Source of the DNA: Arthrobacter sp. APC 3897
Lineage (GTDB): Bacteria; Actinomycetota; Actinomycetes; Actinomycetales; Micrococcaceae
Direction of reading: 5' to 3'
Assembly (NCBI RefSeq): GCF_030407495.1
Contig: NZ_JASDDG010000029.1
Location: 1 to 64,000, forward strand
Length of the DNA: 64,000 nt
Shown here piece after piece: positions 54,475 through 63,467 of this stretch. The notes under the pieces are model-generated. The model worked only from the letters and a program-made list of their open reading frames with translations. It was not told the DNA's origin and did no database searches. The stretch's first letter is position 1, and every line of letters starts with the position of its first letter. The position numbers were made by a program, and so were the translations under genes.

Positions 54475-56070
54475 TTAGGACACGTCAATTTCGGCGATCC
54501 GCAGGCCCCACGGATAGGCAGCCTGCCCGCTCAGCCGCGGCAGCTGCGTGAAGTTGACGATCACGTACTGGGCAGTGGCCGTTTCACCGTTTGTCTTGGG
54601 CACCTGGATGCTGGTGGTGGGGCCGGTGAAACCGGTCTCTGCCACTGTGACGGCGCCGTCCAGTGTCGGGGAATCGTTGAGCAGCACGGAGAAGCTTCCG
54701 CCGGTGCCGTTGAGCTGGGTGATGTCGATCTTGCTGATCGATGATTCCTCTTCCAGCTCGACGACGAGAGCCAGGTTCGGTGCGTAACCGCCAAAGGTGT
54801 CATTGGCGTATTCGTAGCTGGACCAGTAGGTGGCCGCATTGCCGTCCAGGATCTGCGGCAGCGCGCCGTCATTCTCAGCATCCAGAGCGGGATTTGCAGG
54901 TACCAGCCGGCTGACCCCTGCAGGGACCGGAGCCGGGGCCGCGGGTTCCTCCTCGGCGGGCGCTTCCGGTGCGGGTGCCGCTGCCTCGGCGGTGGATGAG
55001 GGCGCAGTGCCGGTGCCGGCTTCAGACCGATCGTCGTTCCCGAGGTCGCCGAGGGTTGTCACGGATAGGATGACGGCGACAAGGAGCACCAGGGTCAGGA
55101 TGGAGCCCACCAGAACCCGGCCCATGGTGCGGTTGCTGCGCGGCGAGGGTTCCTCATCCTCGTCATATCCGCCGTCCTCCGGGTAGTCCTCACCGAAACC
55201 GCTGCCGGCTCCTGCGGTTGAGGCCGCCACAGCGGACTTGGGGAAGCTGGAGGGCGGGCGGACGGAATCCTGCGCCGGCCTGTCACTCTCCGAGACACGG
55301 GCCGCGACGATGTCATCGTTGTCGGCGTCGTTATCGGTGTCCTGCGAATAATCAGTTTCCGTCCAGCGTGAAACCTTGGGAGTCTGGCCGGTGGCCGGCG
55401 CCGCACCGCGCTCCTCGACGAGGGGGCGCCTGGGCCGGGCGGAAGGCGGCGGCGGCAGGGTAGCTGCGCCGGTGGCTGCCTCCGCGGGAGCGTCCTCGGG
55501 TTCGCCGAACTCCAGGTCGCGTGCGGCGGCCTCTTCAGCGCCGGAGACCATGGCCCCGGTTCCCGCCGCCGCACCCCCGCCGCGCCCAAACTTGGGAAGC
55601 CTGGGCAGCGGGCGGCCGGACATCAGCGGCTTGCGCGGCGCCCGTTCCGCCGGTTCCTCCGCGTACCTCTCATCTTCTTCGTTCTCCGGTTCCCGCGAAC
55701 GGGGCATGCCGAAAATTTCGGACCCGAGGGTATCGGTGAAGAAGGGCTCCACATAGGGTGCGTCCCGCTCTATGACCAGATCCAGCAGGTCGGCCGCGTT
55801 TGCGTTGTTGGTCACCAGGTAGGTGCGGCCGTCGCTCACGCCCAGATCCAGGACCTGCACGTTGCTGGCACGTTCACCGGTGGCTATTTCGCGGGCACTG
55901 GCACTGACCTGGGAAGTGTTTTCGGGAGCAGCCAGGAGGATGCTTACCGCACGGTTCAGCACCTGGTCCACGCCGTCGAGGACCAGGTCATTCTCTGCTG
56001 AGGCCAGGACCCAGGCGGTCACTTTGTAGCGGCCCCCCAGCGTCGAGCCAACGTCTACCGGCTGTGGCAC
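54475..56070 (-). CDS. MurJ-associated pseudokinase-like membrane protein with discoidin-like domain
   Basis: A 531-residue protein. Residues 1-110 resemble a kinase N-lobe (LGGRYKVTAW) but lack the HRD and DFG motifs, so it cannot be an active kinase. A long low-complexity linker (about 120-315) leads to a membrane helix at 317-338, then an Ala/Pro/Glu stalk and a C-terminal beta-rich domain (385-531) like F5/8 type C/discoidin modules (ATYWSSYEYANDTFGG). In mycobacteria equivalent parts are fused to MviN/MurJ; here they are a separate gene about 170 bases downstream of murJ. It may recruit FhaA when phosphorylated. Confidence 0.8.
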   Translation of the reverse strand: MPQPVDVGSTLGGRYKVTAWVLASAENDLVLDGVDQVLNRAVSILLAAPENTSQVSASAREIATGERASNVQVLDLGVSDGRTYLVTNNANAADLLDLVIERDAPYVEPFFTDTLGSEIFGMPRSREPENEEDERYAEEPAERAPRKPLMSGRPLPRLPKFGRGGGAAAGTGAMVSGAEEAAARDLEFGEPEDAPAEAATGAATLPPPPSARPRRPLVEERGAAPATGQTPKVSRWTETDYSQDTDNDADNDDIVAARVSESDRPAQDSVRPPSSFPKSAVAASTAGAGSGFGEDYPEDGGYDEDEEPSPRSNRTMGRVLVGSILTLVLLVAVILSVTTLGDLGNDDRSEAGTGTAPSSTAEAAAPAPEAPAEEEPAAPAPVPAGVSRLVPANPALDAENDGALPQILDGNAATYWSSYEYANDTFGGYAPNLALVVELEEESSISKIDITQLNGTGGSFSVLLNDSPTLDGAVTVAETGFTGPTTSIQVPKTNGETATAQYVIVNFTQLPRLSGQAAYPWGLRIAEIDVS

Positions 56071-56237
56071 GTGTTCCTCCCATGGAAACGGCAGATTACT
56101 GCGTTCGTTCTTGCTGCGGACTGACCTGCTGAGTTAATCGTGACGAGACTGCATCGCATACTTTGTACCCATGCTACCCGCGGGCGGCGGGAAATCCTTT
56201 GGAAGGCAACGCCGGTTCCCGGGCACGGGATACCGGC

Positions 56238-57899
56238 CTAGCGGCGCACCTTGGCCAGCAGGGGTGCAAGGAAGGCATCGAGCTCTTTCACCTTCAGGAT
56301 GCGCAGCATGAAGAAGTAGGACGCGGCCATCAGTGTCCCGCAGACCAGCAGTGCCACCAGCGAACCGGTGAGGGAGGACCAGACAAAACCGTCCGCGGAA
56401 TAGCCGCCCAGCAGCCCCAGCGCCGCTGAGCCCAGGACCGCGCTTCCCAGGGCCGCGACTGTCAGCCGCACGTGGACATCAAAGATCTTCCCGGCCCCGT
56501 AATAGCCCAGTTTCCGGGTGAGGAAGATGTGGCTGATCACCACGCCGGCAATGTTGCCGAGTGAATACGCAATGGCCAGGCCGAAGACAATCCGGTTGGG
56601 TGGAAGAGCCGCGGCACCCAGCGCCAGCGCGATGCCGAAAACGGACAGGATGATCTGCATGATCATCGGTGTCTTGCCGTCCTCGTCGGCGTAGAAGGCA
56701 CGGTTCATGAGGAACGTTGCGCTGAGGAAAGGCGCACTGATGGCCAGCAGCACCAGTACCTGCGCCTGGACCACGGCGGAGGCATTGGAGCCGCCGCTGA
56801 ACCACATGCTCAGGGGACCGGCCAGCACCACCAGCACGGCGGAACAGAAGACGGTTGCCACGCCGATGGCGCGCAGGCCGGAGGACACGGTGTCCCGAAC
56901 GGCTTGCAGGTTCCTCTCGGTGAAGGCGTGGGACATCTGGTTGAACAGCACGGTGGCCAGCGAGAGGGTGATGACGGAGTGCGGGATCATGTAAAACATG
57001 GACGCCGTCTCAAGGTTCAGGTGTCCGGCAATAACCTCCGGCGGGTTCATCGCTGCGTAGGCCGGGCGTGCGGCCGTGGCGATGGTGGCGATGTTGGTGT
57101 AAACGAGGTACGCGCCGTTGCCCACCAGCATTGTGATGATGGTCCACTTGGCCACTTTCCCGGTCTGCCGCAGGCCGATGCCGCGCATCCGGAAGTTGGG
57201 GCGCAGGCCAAGGCCTAGTTTGCGCAGCGGAATCAGGAGGACGAGGGCCTGGACAATAATGCCGAGGGTGGTGCTGCCGGCCAGCAGGACGGTGGCTGGC
57301 GTGGTCCAGTTCTCCGGTGAGAAGGCGTTGGTTTCTTCCCGTCCGATCAGCGCAATGAACAGCACGATGCCGGCGATGGCCACCACGTTGTTGACGACCG
57401 GAGCCCACATATAGGCCCCGAAGCGGCCGTTGGCGTTGAGTGTCTGACCGATGACCGCATACGCGCCGTAGAAAAAGATTTGCGGAAAGAGCCAGTAGGC
57501 AAAGGTTGTCGCCAGCGGAAGCTGGGTTTCATCCAGCTGCGTCACCAGGGGCAGGATCCATGGTGCGGCAAGCGTTGCAAGTAGGGCCAGGGCGCCCAGC
57601 CCGAGCAGGCTCAGGGTCATGATCGACGAAACATACTCCCGGCCCCGGTCCGGCCGCTTGCTGGCCTTGATGATTTGCGGAACCAGCACGGCGTTGAAGA
57701 CGCCGCCGGCCAGCAGCAGGTAAATGAAGTTGGGCAGCACGTTGGCGGAGCTGAAGATGTCCGTTACCAGGCCCGTGTTGCCAATGGCCACGGCCAAAAG
57801 GGCGGTTCGGACGAGGCCGAGGACACGGGAGACGAGGGTTCCGGCTGCCATGACGGCGCTGGAACGCGCCGTGCTGGGAGCAATATTGTTTTCGGCCAT
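56238..57899 (-). CDS. murJ: lipid II flippase MurJ
   Basis: A 553-residue membrane protein with about 14 helices of the MOP/MviN family. Early motifs include AGTLVSRVLGLVRTALLA and NFIYLLLAGGVFNAVLVPQI. It flips lipid II across the membrane for peptidoglycan synthesis. It ends soon after the last helix and carries no pseudokinase extension; that part is encoded by the next gene. ATG 57899 (MAENNIAPSTARSS) is the likely start. It precedes the pseudokinase gene on the same strand. Confidence 0.94.
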   Translation of the reverse strand: MAENNIAPSTARSSAVMAAGTLVSRVLGLVRTALLAVAIGNTGLVTDIFSSANVLPNFIYLLLAGGVFNAVLVPQIIKASKRPDRGREYVSSIMTLSLLGLGALALLATLAAPWILPLVTQLDETQLPLATTFAYWLFPQIFFYGAYAVIGQTLNANGRFGAYMWAPVVNNVVAIAGIVLFIALIGREETNAFSPENWTTPATVLLAGSTTLGIIVQALVLLIPLRKLGLGLRPNFRMRGIGLRQTGKVAKWTIITMLVGNGAYLVYTNIATIATAARPAYAAMNPPEVIAGHLNLETASMFYMIPHSVITLSLATVLFNQMSHAFTERNLQAVRDTVSSGLRAIGVATVFCSAVLVVLAGPLSMWFSGGSNASAVVQAQVLVLLAISAPFLSATFLMNRAFYADEDGKTPMIMQIILSVFGIALALGAAALPPNRIVFGLAIAYSLGNIAGVVISHIFLTRKLGYYGAGKIFDVHVRLTVAALGSAVLGSAALGLLGGYSADGFVWSSLTGSLVALLVCGTLMAASYFFMLRILKVKELDAFLAPLLAKVRR

Positions 57900-57988
57900 G
57901 GTGTCCCTATGCTCTCACTTCAGTGCGGCAGCCGATAAAACGCAGTTCTGCGCCTGGGCTGGAACACAGCCGGAACGGACCGGTGCGG

Positions 57989-58519
57989 TCAGAGGTAGCG
58001 GGGCAGGATTTCCCGCGCCAGGTCAGCGATGCGCCGTTCGTTGGGAAAGGAGAGGCGCTTGCCCAGCTCAGCCAGCGGAACCCAGGCGACATCCACGGCT
58101 TCGTGATCCGGATCATTTTCGATGGTCAGGTGTCCGCCCGTGGCAGCCAGCAGGAAATGGTGCACGGTTTTATGCACGCGGTGCCCGCTGACCGTAAACC
58201 AGTAGTCGATGCTTCCCAGGGCCGTCAGGATCCGGCCGTCGATGCCGGTTTCCTCGGCAATCTCCCGAATGGCGGCTTCACGGCTGTCTTCGTCATTCTC
58301 CGGATGGCCTTTGGGGAGGCACCATTCCAGCCGCCCGCCGCGGTTCAGCCGGGCGATGATGGCCACGGGCAGGTCCGCTGAAGCGGCATCCACCACGATT
58401 CCGCCGGCGGAGACCTCTTCGACCGTTGGAAGGGAGGCATGCACCGGATGCGCGGCGGCGCCGCCCATTGACGCCGTCAATGGGGTTCGCTTGGGTGCGC
58501 TCGGTACGGGATGGGCCAT
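57989..58519 (-). CDS. NUDIX hydrolase
   Basis: A 176-residue NUDIX protein with the full box from Gly71: [20 protein letters not shown] then TG. The N-terminal 30 residues are disordered. NUDIX enzymes hydrolyse nucleoside diphosphates linked to other moieties; with its place upstream of murJ and opposite cca, this resembles the MutT-like protein often found beside actinobacterial mviN. Substrate unknown. Confidence 0.9.
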   Translation of the reverse strand: MAHPVPSAPKRTPLTASMGGAAAHPVHASLPTVEEVSAGGIVVDAASADLPVAIIARLNRGGRLEWCLPKGHPENDEDSREAAIREIAEETGIDGRILTALGSIDYWFTVSGHRVHKTVHHFLLAATGGHLTIENDPDHEAVDVAWVPLAELGKRLSFPNERRIADLAREILPRYL

Positions 58520-58663
58520 AGGACCACTCTAACGATCTTTGTCCGGGGATGATGACTGGGCAGCGGTACCCCGGAGAGGAAGCGGGAAAGCCCGGCGTGT
58601 CCGGTTTCCGGATGGCACCTGATGTGCACCCCCTGACCTTTTATCTGGCACGCTTAAAGCACT

Positions 58664-60226
58664 ATGGCGCACCTTTCTGACAGCTCGGCCCTGAAAACTC
58701 CTCTTCCCTCCGTTGTCGGCGACCTTGGGCAGTTGTTCCACGACGCCGGTTACGAGCTTTCCCTCGTGGGCGGTCCGGTGCGGGACCTCTTTCTGGGGCG
58801 CGTATCCCCGGACCTGGATTTCACCACCAACGCCCGCCCGGATGACATCATCAGCGTGATTCGCCGCTGGTGTGACACCTACTGGGAGATTGGGCGCGCG
58901 TTCGGAACTATCGGTATGCGCAAGGCCGGTTTCCAGATTGAAATCACCACGTACCGGGCGGACGCCTATGATCCTGATTCGCGCAAACCTGCCGTCGCGT
59001 TCGGGGACAAGCTTGAAGATGATCTGTTCCGGCGCGACTTCACCATGAACGCGATGGCCCTGCGGCTGCCGTCCATGGAACTGGTCGATCCCTTCGGTGG
59101 AGTAAAGGACCTGCACGCGGGCCTCGTGCGCACTCCGGGTGCCCCCTCGACGTCGTTCTCCGATGACCCGCTGCGGATGATGCGTGCCGCACGCTTCGCC
59201 TCCCAGCTGGAAGTGGACGTGGCGCCGGAGGTTTTCGAGGCCATGAAGGATATGGCCGGACGCATCACCATCATCTCCGCAGAGCGGGTCCGCGACGAAC
59301 TGGTCAAACTCATTAACGGCAAGGCGCCCTGGGCCGGCATTGACCTCCTGGTGGAAAGCGGGCTCGCCGGGCATGTCCTGCCGGAGGTATCCGCGCTGAA
59401 GCTGGAGATTGATGAGCACCACCGTCACAAGGATGTCTACCAGCACTCACTAACGGTGCTCCGGCAGGCCTGCGGCTTGGAGACGGACGACGACGGCGCG
59501 GTGCCGGGCCCTGATTTTGTCCTTCGTTTCGCTGCACTGATGCACGACGTCGGCAAACCCGCCACCCGCCGGTTCGAACCGAACGGCTCCGTCAGCTTCC
59601 TCCACCACGACGCCGTCGGGTCCAAGCTCACCGCCAAGCGGATGAAAGCGCTGCGCTTCGACAATGACACCATCAAAGCCGTCTCCCGGCTGGTGGAGCT
59701 GCACATGCGGTTCTACGGATACGGCGATGCGGGCTGGACCGATTCCGCCGTCCGCCGCTATGTGAACGATGCCGGTGAGCTGCTGCAGCGGCTGCACCGG
59801 TTGACCCGATCCGACGTCACCACCCGCAACCGGCGGAAGGCGGAGCGCCTGGCCTTCGCTTATGACGACCTGGAAACACGCATCGCGGCGCTCGCCGAAC
59901 AGGAGGAACTGGCTGCCATCCGCCCCGATCTGGACGGCCAGCAGATCATGGCCCTGCTGGGCATCCGTCCGGGCCCCGTGGTGGGCCGGGCCTACCGGTT
60001 CCTGTTGGAGGAACGGATGGAAAAGGGGCCGTCCAGTGAAGCTGAAGCGGCGGAACAGCTGCGGAGCTGGTGGGCCTCCCAGCCTGAGAATCCTGACAAT
60101 TCCGCTGCCTCCGCGGCCGGTGACTCCGATGCTGCCGCGGCGCCCGCAGAGCCTTCCGCTGACCGCGCCGGCAATGCCGCCGCCCGCGGCGGTGCCAAAA
60201 TGGAGCAGGACGGAAACCCGTCCTGA
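58664..60226 (+). CDS. cca: CCA tRNA nucleotidyltransferase
   Basis: A 520-residue class II CCA-adding enzyme/poly(A) polymerase family protein. Head-domain motifs: LVGGPVRDLFLG and DLDFTTNARPDD with the catalytic Asp pair; then RRDFTMNAMALR and the DPLRMMRAARFASQL motif. An HD domain follows (YQHSLTVLRQACG, LMHDVGKPATRRFE). It adds CCA to tRNA 3' ends; the three tRNA genes here lack encoded CCA, so it is needed. The C-terminal 50 residues are disordered Ala/Ser/Asp-rich. Divergent from the NUDIX gene. Confidence 0.95.
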   Translation: MAHLSDSSALKTPLPSVVGDLGQLFHDAGYELSLVGGPVRDLFLGRVSPDLDFTTNARPDDIISVIRRWCDTYWEIGRAFGTIGMRKAGFQIEITTYRADAYDPDSRKPAVAFGDKLEDDLFRRDFTMNAMALRLPSMELVDPFGGVKDLHAGLVRTPGAPSTSFSDDPLRMMRAARFASQLEVDVAPEVFEAMKDMAGRITIISAERVRDELVKLINGKAPWAGIDLLVESGLAGHVLPEVSALKLEIDEHHRHKDVYQHSLTVLRQACGLETDDDGAVPGPDFVLRFAALMHDVGKPATRRFEPNGSVSFLHHDAVGSKLTAKRMKALRFDNDTIKAVSRLVELHMRFYGYGDAGWTDSAVRRYVNDAGELLQRLHRLTRSDVTTRNRRKAERLAFAYDDLETRIAALAEQEELAAIRPDLDGQQIMALLGIRPGPVVGRAYRFLLEERMEKGPSSEAEAAEQLRSWWASQPENPDNSAASAAGDSDAAAAPAEPSADRAGNAAARGGAKMEQDGNPS

Positions 60227-60243
60227 CAAGCGGAAGGAAGTAA

Positions 60244-60900
60244 ATGAGTAACGCTGAGGACTTCGGTCCCGCGGTTCCGGATACGACACCGGCAGGCACC
60301 CGGCTCCCGCGCCTGTGGCTGCTGCGCCACGGTGAAACGGAGTGGTCCCGCGAGGGAAACTACACCGGTCTGACGGACATACCCCTGACGGAGGCGGGCG
60401 AAGCCCAAGCCGTTGCGGCCAAGGAGAAGATTGGCCATGTGGACTTCGATATGGTGCTGTCCTCTCCGTTGATCCGGGCCCGGCGCACCGCCGAGCTCGT
60501 GGGCTATCCCAATCCGCAGGTCCTTCCCCACGCCCATGAATGGGATTACGGAGACAATGAGGGCCGCAAGAGCACCCAGGTCCGTGCCGAGAACCCGGGA
60601 TATCTCATCTGGAATGACGGCGTGCCCAACGGTGAAACCCTGGACCAGGTGGCCGAGCGGGCAGACCGCATCATCTCGCTTGTCCAGGCCGGCTGCGGAA
60701 CGCCCATGGACCGTACCCCGGACGCGGTCCCGGTGGAAAAGGTCCTCCTGGTGGCGCACGGCCATTTCCTGCGCATCCTCGCTGCCCGCTGGCTGGGCCT
60801 TCCGGCGGAGCAGGGACGGCATTTTGTCCTCGGAACAGCTGCCGTCTGCACACTCGGCTGGGACAAGCACACGCCCGCCATAGTGCGCTGGAACTATTAG
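60244..60900 (+). CDS. histidine phosphatase family protein
   Basis: A 218-residue phosphoglycerate-mutase-like phosphatase. Catalytic motif LLRHGETEW with His29, second His in LLVAHGHFLRIL. Residues between (WDYGDNEGRKSTQ) give the acid region. Specific substrate unknown. It starts 17 bases after cca with AAGGAAGTAA as ribosome site, so co-transcription is likely. AT-rich DNA with an inverted repeat follows. Confidence 0.92.
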   Translation: MSNAEDFGPAVPDTTPAGTRLPRLWLLRHGETEWSREGNYTGLTDIPLTEAGEAQAVAAKEKIGHVDFDMVLSSPLIRARRTAELVGYPNPQVLPHAHEWDYGDNEGRKSTQVRAENPGYLIWNDGVPNGETLDQVAERADRIISLVQAGCGTPMDRTPDAVPVEKVLLVAHGHFLRILAARWLGLPAEQGRHFVLGTAAVCTLGWDKHTPAIVRWNY

Positions 60901-60921
60901 CCATAAAAAGAATATAAAAAA

Positions 60922-60954
60922 GTTTCCGTAAATACCTTGGCAGGGAACGGAAAC
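60922..60954. promoter_or_regulatory. inverted repeat GTTTCCGT-N17-ACGGAAAC
   Basis: Perfect eight-base arms 33 bases end to end in an AT-rich stretch just after the histidine phosphatase gene. It could be a weak terminator or a regulator site for the downstream small ORF. Confidence 0.4.
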
Positions 60955-61091
60955 CTGTTGTATGTTTTTCCTGCGGCCACCTTTCTTACGGGTGGATGCC
61001 GCACCAGCCAGTGAATACGTTGTATTCCGGTCCGCCCCTACTGACCGGTCCATCCGAAAGTCCATGCACTCATGAAAGGGAGGTGGGGTAT

Positions 61092-61268
61092 ATGAACATC
61101 CACAAATTCCTCACTGCCACGACGGTTGCCTGCCCGCAGGCCCGCACGTCCTTCCCTTCGACTGCAGGGCCGCTGATGCGGTCCGTTGGACGGCTGGTGG
61201 CCGGTACCGGCACGGCGGGTTTTGGAGTCTCCTGGCGACGGTCTCCGTTTGAAGGCGGCCGCGGGTAA
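61092..61268 (+). CDS. 58-residue hypothetical protein
   Basis: A short frame from ATG 61092 with a very good purine-rich site (GGGAGGTGGGG) seven bases upstream. The product is basic with many Arg, Gly, Ser and Thr residues (MNIHKFLTATTVACPQARTS at the start, GRLVAGTGTAGFGVSWRR near the end); no family recognised, no clear membrane helix. Preceded by an AT-rich region where a promoter could sit. It is called because of its translation signal only. Confidence 0.4.
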   Translation: MNIHKFLTATTVACPQARTSFPSTAGPLMRSVGRLVAGTGTAGFGVSWRRSPFEGGRG

Positions 61269-61728
61269 TCCCTGCCTGATCATCCCGGGGCGGTAGTCCC
61301 TGGTTGACGGCCGAACCGTTTCCAACTCCGGTTCTGCTTTTCCGGGCGAGTTTCCGCTTCCAGCCTGGCTTCTGGCTGGACGGCGTGCGGCACTGCTCTC
61401 TTCGGCGGTACTGCTCTCTTCGGCGGTACAGCTCCTTCCGGCGGCACTGATCCCTCCTGCGGCACCTCACTGAAGTTCCCTGGCACCGTTGCGCGATACG
61501 CCGCCTGCGGCCCGGGTGAAGTTTCAGTAAGGGCGCCCGCAGGTATGAGCCGCAGGGGCCGGACCGCTCCGGCAGGCAGCACCGGTTATCCCGGCGGGCT
61601 GACTCCGATTTCCCGCACCTTATTCTTCAGGGTAATTTTCTTATTTCCCTGCGGCCTTTCTGGGCCATTCTCTTACACATCTTTTACTTTTGTGCACCCA
61701 AAATGTACGCCTTTCTCCGGAGTTTACT
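61269..61728. other. intergenic region with tandem repeats between two small ORFs
   Basis: A 460-bp gap that holds an array of 18-bp repeats and then a T-rich stretch (about 61610-61710) that may contain the promoter of the next small ORF. A minus-strand frame across the repeats (61280-61582) encodes a Pro/Arg-rich low-complexity peptide with no ribosome site and is not called. Confidence 0.5.
61387..61458. repeat. four tandem 18-bp repeats
   Basis: Units of GCGGYACTGCTCTCTTCG: units 1 and 2 differ at one base, units 3 and 4 are diverged at several positions; a partial fifth unit (GCGGCAC) follows. This is the second 18-bp minisatellite in the window, with a sequence unrelated to the one at 27.8 kb. 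Confidence 0.85.
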
Positions 61729-61986
61729 GTGCCTAAAACCAGCCTGCCCTTTTCAGTGCCGATAAAACCCCTGGCATTTCCTGAAACATTTGATGCCGCC
61801 GACGTACGTGAAGCCCCCGAACCGCCCTCCGTCCCTCCGAAGTTCCGAAAGGAGGTGTCCGCCATGTTTTTCCGACTCCTCGCGTCCTTCACCCGGGACA
61901 ACGCCGTTCATCAGGCCCGATTGGACCAGTGCTGGAACAGTCCGCACCGCTACCTGATGGCCCACAACACCTGGTCGGTGAAGTAG
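61729..61986 (+). CDS. small hypothetical protein with conserved-looking C-terminus
   Basis: An 85-residue frame from GTG 61729 (GGAG six bases upstream). The first 45 residues are Pro-rich. An internal ATG at 61864 has an almost perfect AAAGGAGGT site, so a 40-residue product starting MFFRLLASFT and ending RYLMAHNTWSVK may be the real or a second protein. The family is not recognised. A hairpin terminator follows within 30 bases, supporting a genuine transcription unit. Upstream of mshA, same strand. Confidence 0.5.
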   Translation: MPKTSLPFSVPIKPLAFPETFDAADVREAPEPPSVPPKFRKEVSAMFFRLLASFTRDNAVHQARLDQCWNSPHRYLMAHNTWSVK

Positions 61987-62014
61987 CTCCCCGAACCGGC
62001 GGGAACAAAACCGG

Positions 62015-62047
62015 GGGAGTCCGCGCTGTACTTCAGTGCGGACTCCC
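62015..62047 (+). terminator. terminator after the small ORF
   Basis: A 14-bp stem with one G-T pair (GGGAGTCCGCGCTG/CAGTGCGGACTCCC) and a five-base loop, followed by TGCTTTGTG; separates the small ORF from mshA. Confidence 0.75.
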
Positions 62048-62151
62048 TGCTTTGTGTGTGGCGGCCTGTGCGGCCTGTGCGGAAACCATGCTCTGCGCAG
62101 TGTCGTTATAAAGTCAGTAGGGGACAAGAACAGCGGCCGGCCAGGAAGGGA

Positions 62152-63405
62152 GTGCTGTTGCTTCAGGTAAAGCGTGTCGCCATGCTCTCCCTGCACACGT
62201 CACCGTTGGAGCAGCCAGGCTCCGGTGATGCCGGCGGCATGAACGTTTACGTGCGGTCCATGGCCGTGCAGTTGGCTGCCACCGGCGTTGAGGTGGAGAT
62301 TTTTACGCGGGCAACCGACCGGCACCAACGGCCGGCAGTGGAACTTGTGCCCGGCGTTACTGTCCGCCACATTGAGGCCGGGCCGCGCCGGAAGATTGCC
62401 AAAGAACTTCTGCCCGGGCTGGAAGCGGACCTGGCGGCATCCGTGACAAGCAGCCATTCCTACCGCCCCAGGCCCCGCTTCGATGTGATCCATTCGCACT
62501 ACTGGATCTCCGGCACGGCCGGGCTGGCTGTTGCCCGCGCGTGGGACCTTCCCCTGGTGCACACCATGCACACCATGGCCCGGGTGAAAAACCTCCGGCT
62601 GCAGCCCGGAGAGAAACCTGAGCCCCGGGTGCGCATTGACGGGGAACAGGATATCGTGGGCGGCGCAACCCGCCTGATCGCCAATACCAGCACCGAAGCA
62701 GCCGAACTGGAATCGCTGTACGGAGCCAACCCCCGCGACGTAGACGTCGTCGCTCCGGGAGTGGACCTGGAGATCTTTTCCAGCCGGAACGCCGATGCGT
62801 CCCGTGCCCGGCTGGGTGTGCCCCGCGGCGTGTTCCACGTTGTGTTTGCCGGCCGTATCCAGCGGATGAAGGGCCCCCAGGTGCTGATCCGGGCTGCCGC
62901 GGAACTCCATGCCCGCCGTCCGGACATCCCGCTGCATATCACCGTGCTCGGTGCCGGCAGCGGCGCCGAAGTATTGGACCTGCAGCCGCTGGCGGATTCG
63001 CTGGGACTGCACGGACTTGTCACCCTCCATCCACCGGTGGACGCAGCCGCGCTGGCCGAATGGTTCCGGGCCGCCGACGTGGTGGCGGTTCCCTCCTTCA
63101 GTGAATCCTTCGGCCTGGTGGCCCTCGAAGCCCAGGCTTGCGGCACTCCGGTCCTCGCGGCCAATGTGGGCGGGCTGCCCAAGGCGGTGGAACACGGCCG
63201 CACCGGGCTCCTGGTGGATGGCCATGAAAGCGGGCGATGGTCTGCACAGCTGGAGCGGCTGTACGACGACGACGGGCTGCGGCGGGCGCTGGGCTACGGC
63301 GCAGCAGTCCATGCTTCCGCCTTTGGCTGGAAGCGCACTGCCACACTCACGGCGGACAGCTACCAACAGGCCGCTGAACAGTTCTCGGCTCACTCCGTGC
63401 GCTGA
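62152..63405 (+). CDS. mshA: D-inositol-3-phosphate glycosyltransferase MshA
   Basis: A 417-residue GT4-family glycosyltransferase. The N-terminal Rossmann half has SLHTSPLEQPGSGDAGGMNV, the MshA signature, and DVIHSHYWISG; the C-terminal half has FAGRIQRMKGPQ for UDP binding and FSESFGLVALEAQACGTPV with the two catalytic Glu. It joins GlcNAc to inositol 3-phosphate, the first step of mycothiol synthesis, the thiol buffer of actinobacteria. The start is uncertain among GTG 62152, TTG 62158 and ATG 62182; AGGAAGGGA favours 62152. Confidence 0.93.
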   Translation: MLLLQVKRVAMLSLHTSPLEQPGSGDAGGMNVYVRSMAVQLAATGVEVEIFTRATDRHQRPAVELVPGVTVRHIEAGPRRKIAKELLPGLEADLAASVTSSHSYRPRPRFDVIHSHYWISGTAGLAVARAWDLPLVHTMHTMARVKNLRLQPGEKPEPRVRIDGEQDIVGGATRLIANTSTEAAELESLYGANPRDVDVVAPGVDLEIFSSRNADASRARLGVPRGVFHVVFAGRIQRMKGPQVLIRAAAELHARRPDIPLHITVLGAGSGAEVLDLQPLADSLGLHGLVTLHPPVDAAALAEWFRAADVVAVPSFSESFGLVALEAQACGTPVLAANVGGLPKAVEHGRTGLLVDGHESGRWSAQLERLYDDDGLRRALGYGAAVHASAFGWKRTATLTADSYQQAAEQFSAHSVR

Positions 63406-63467
63406 TAGCTTGTTGATACGCCACCACCGCCGATGACCGTCGGCGGGAACCCGGAAGGACCGCAACG

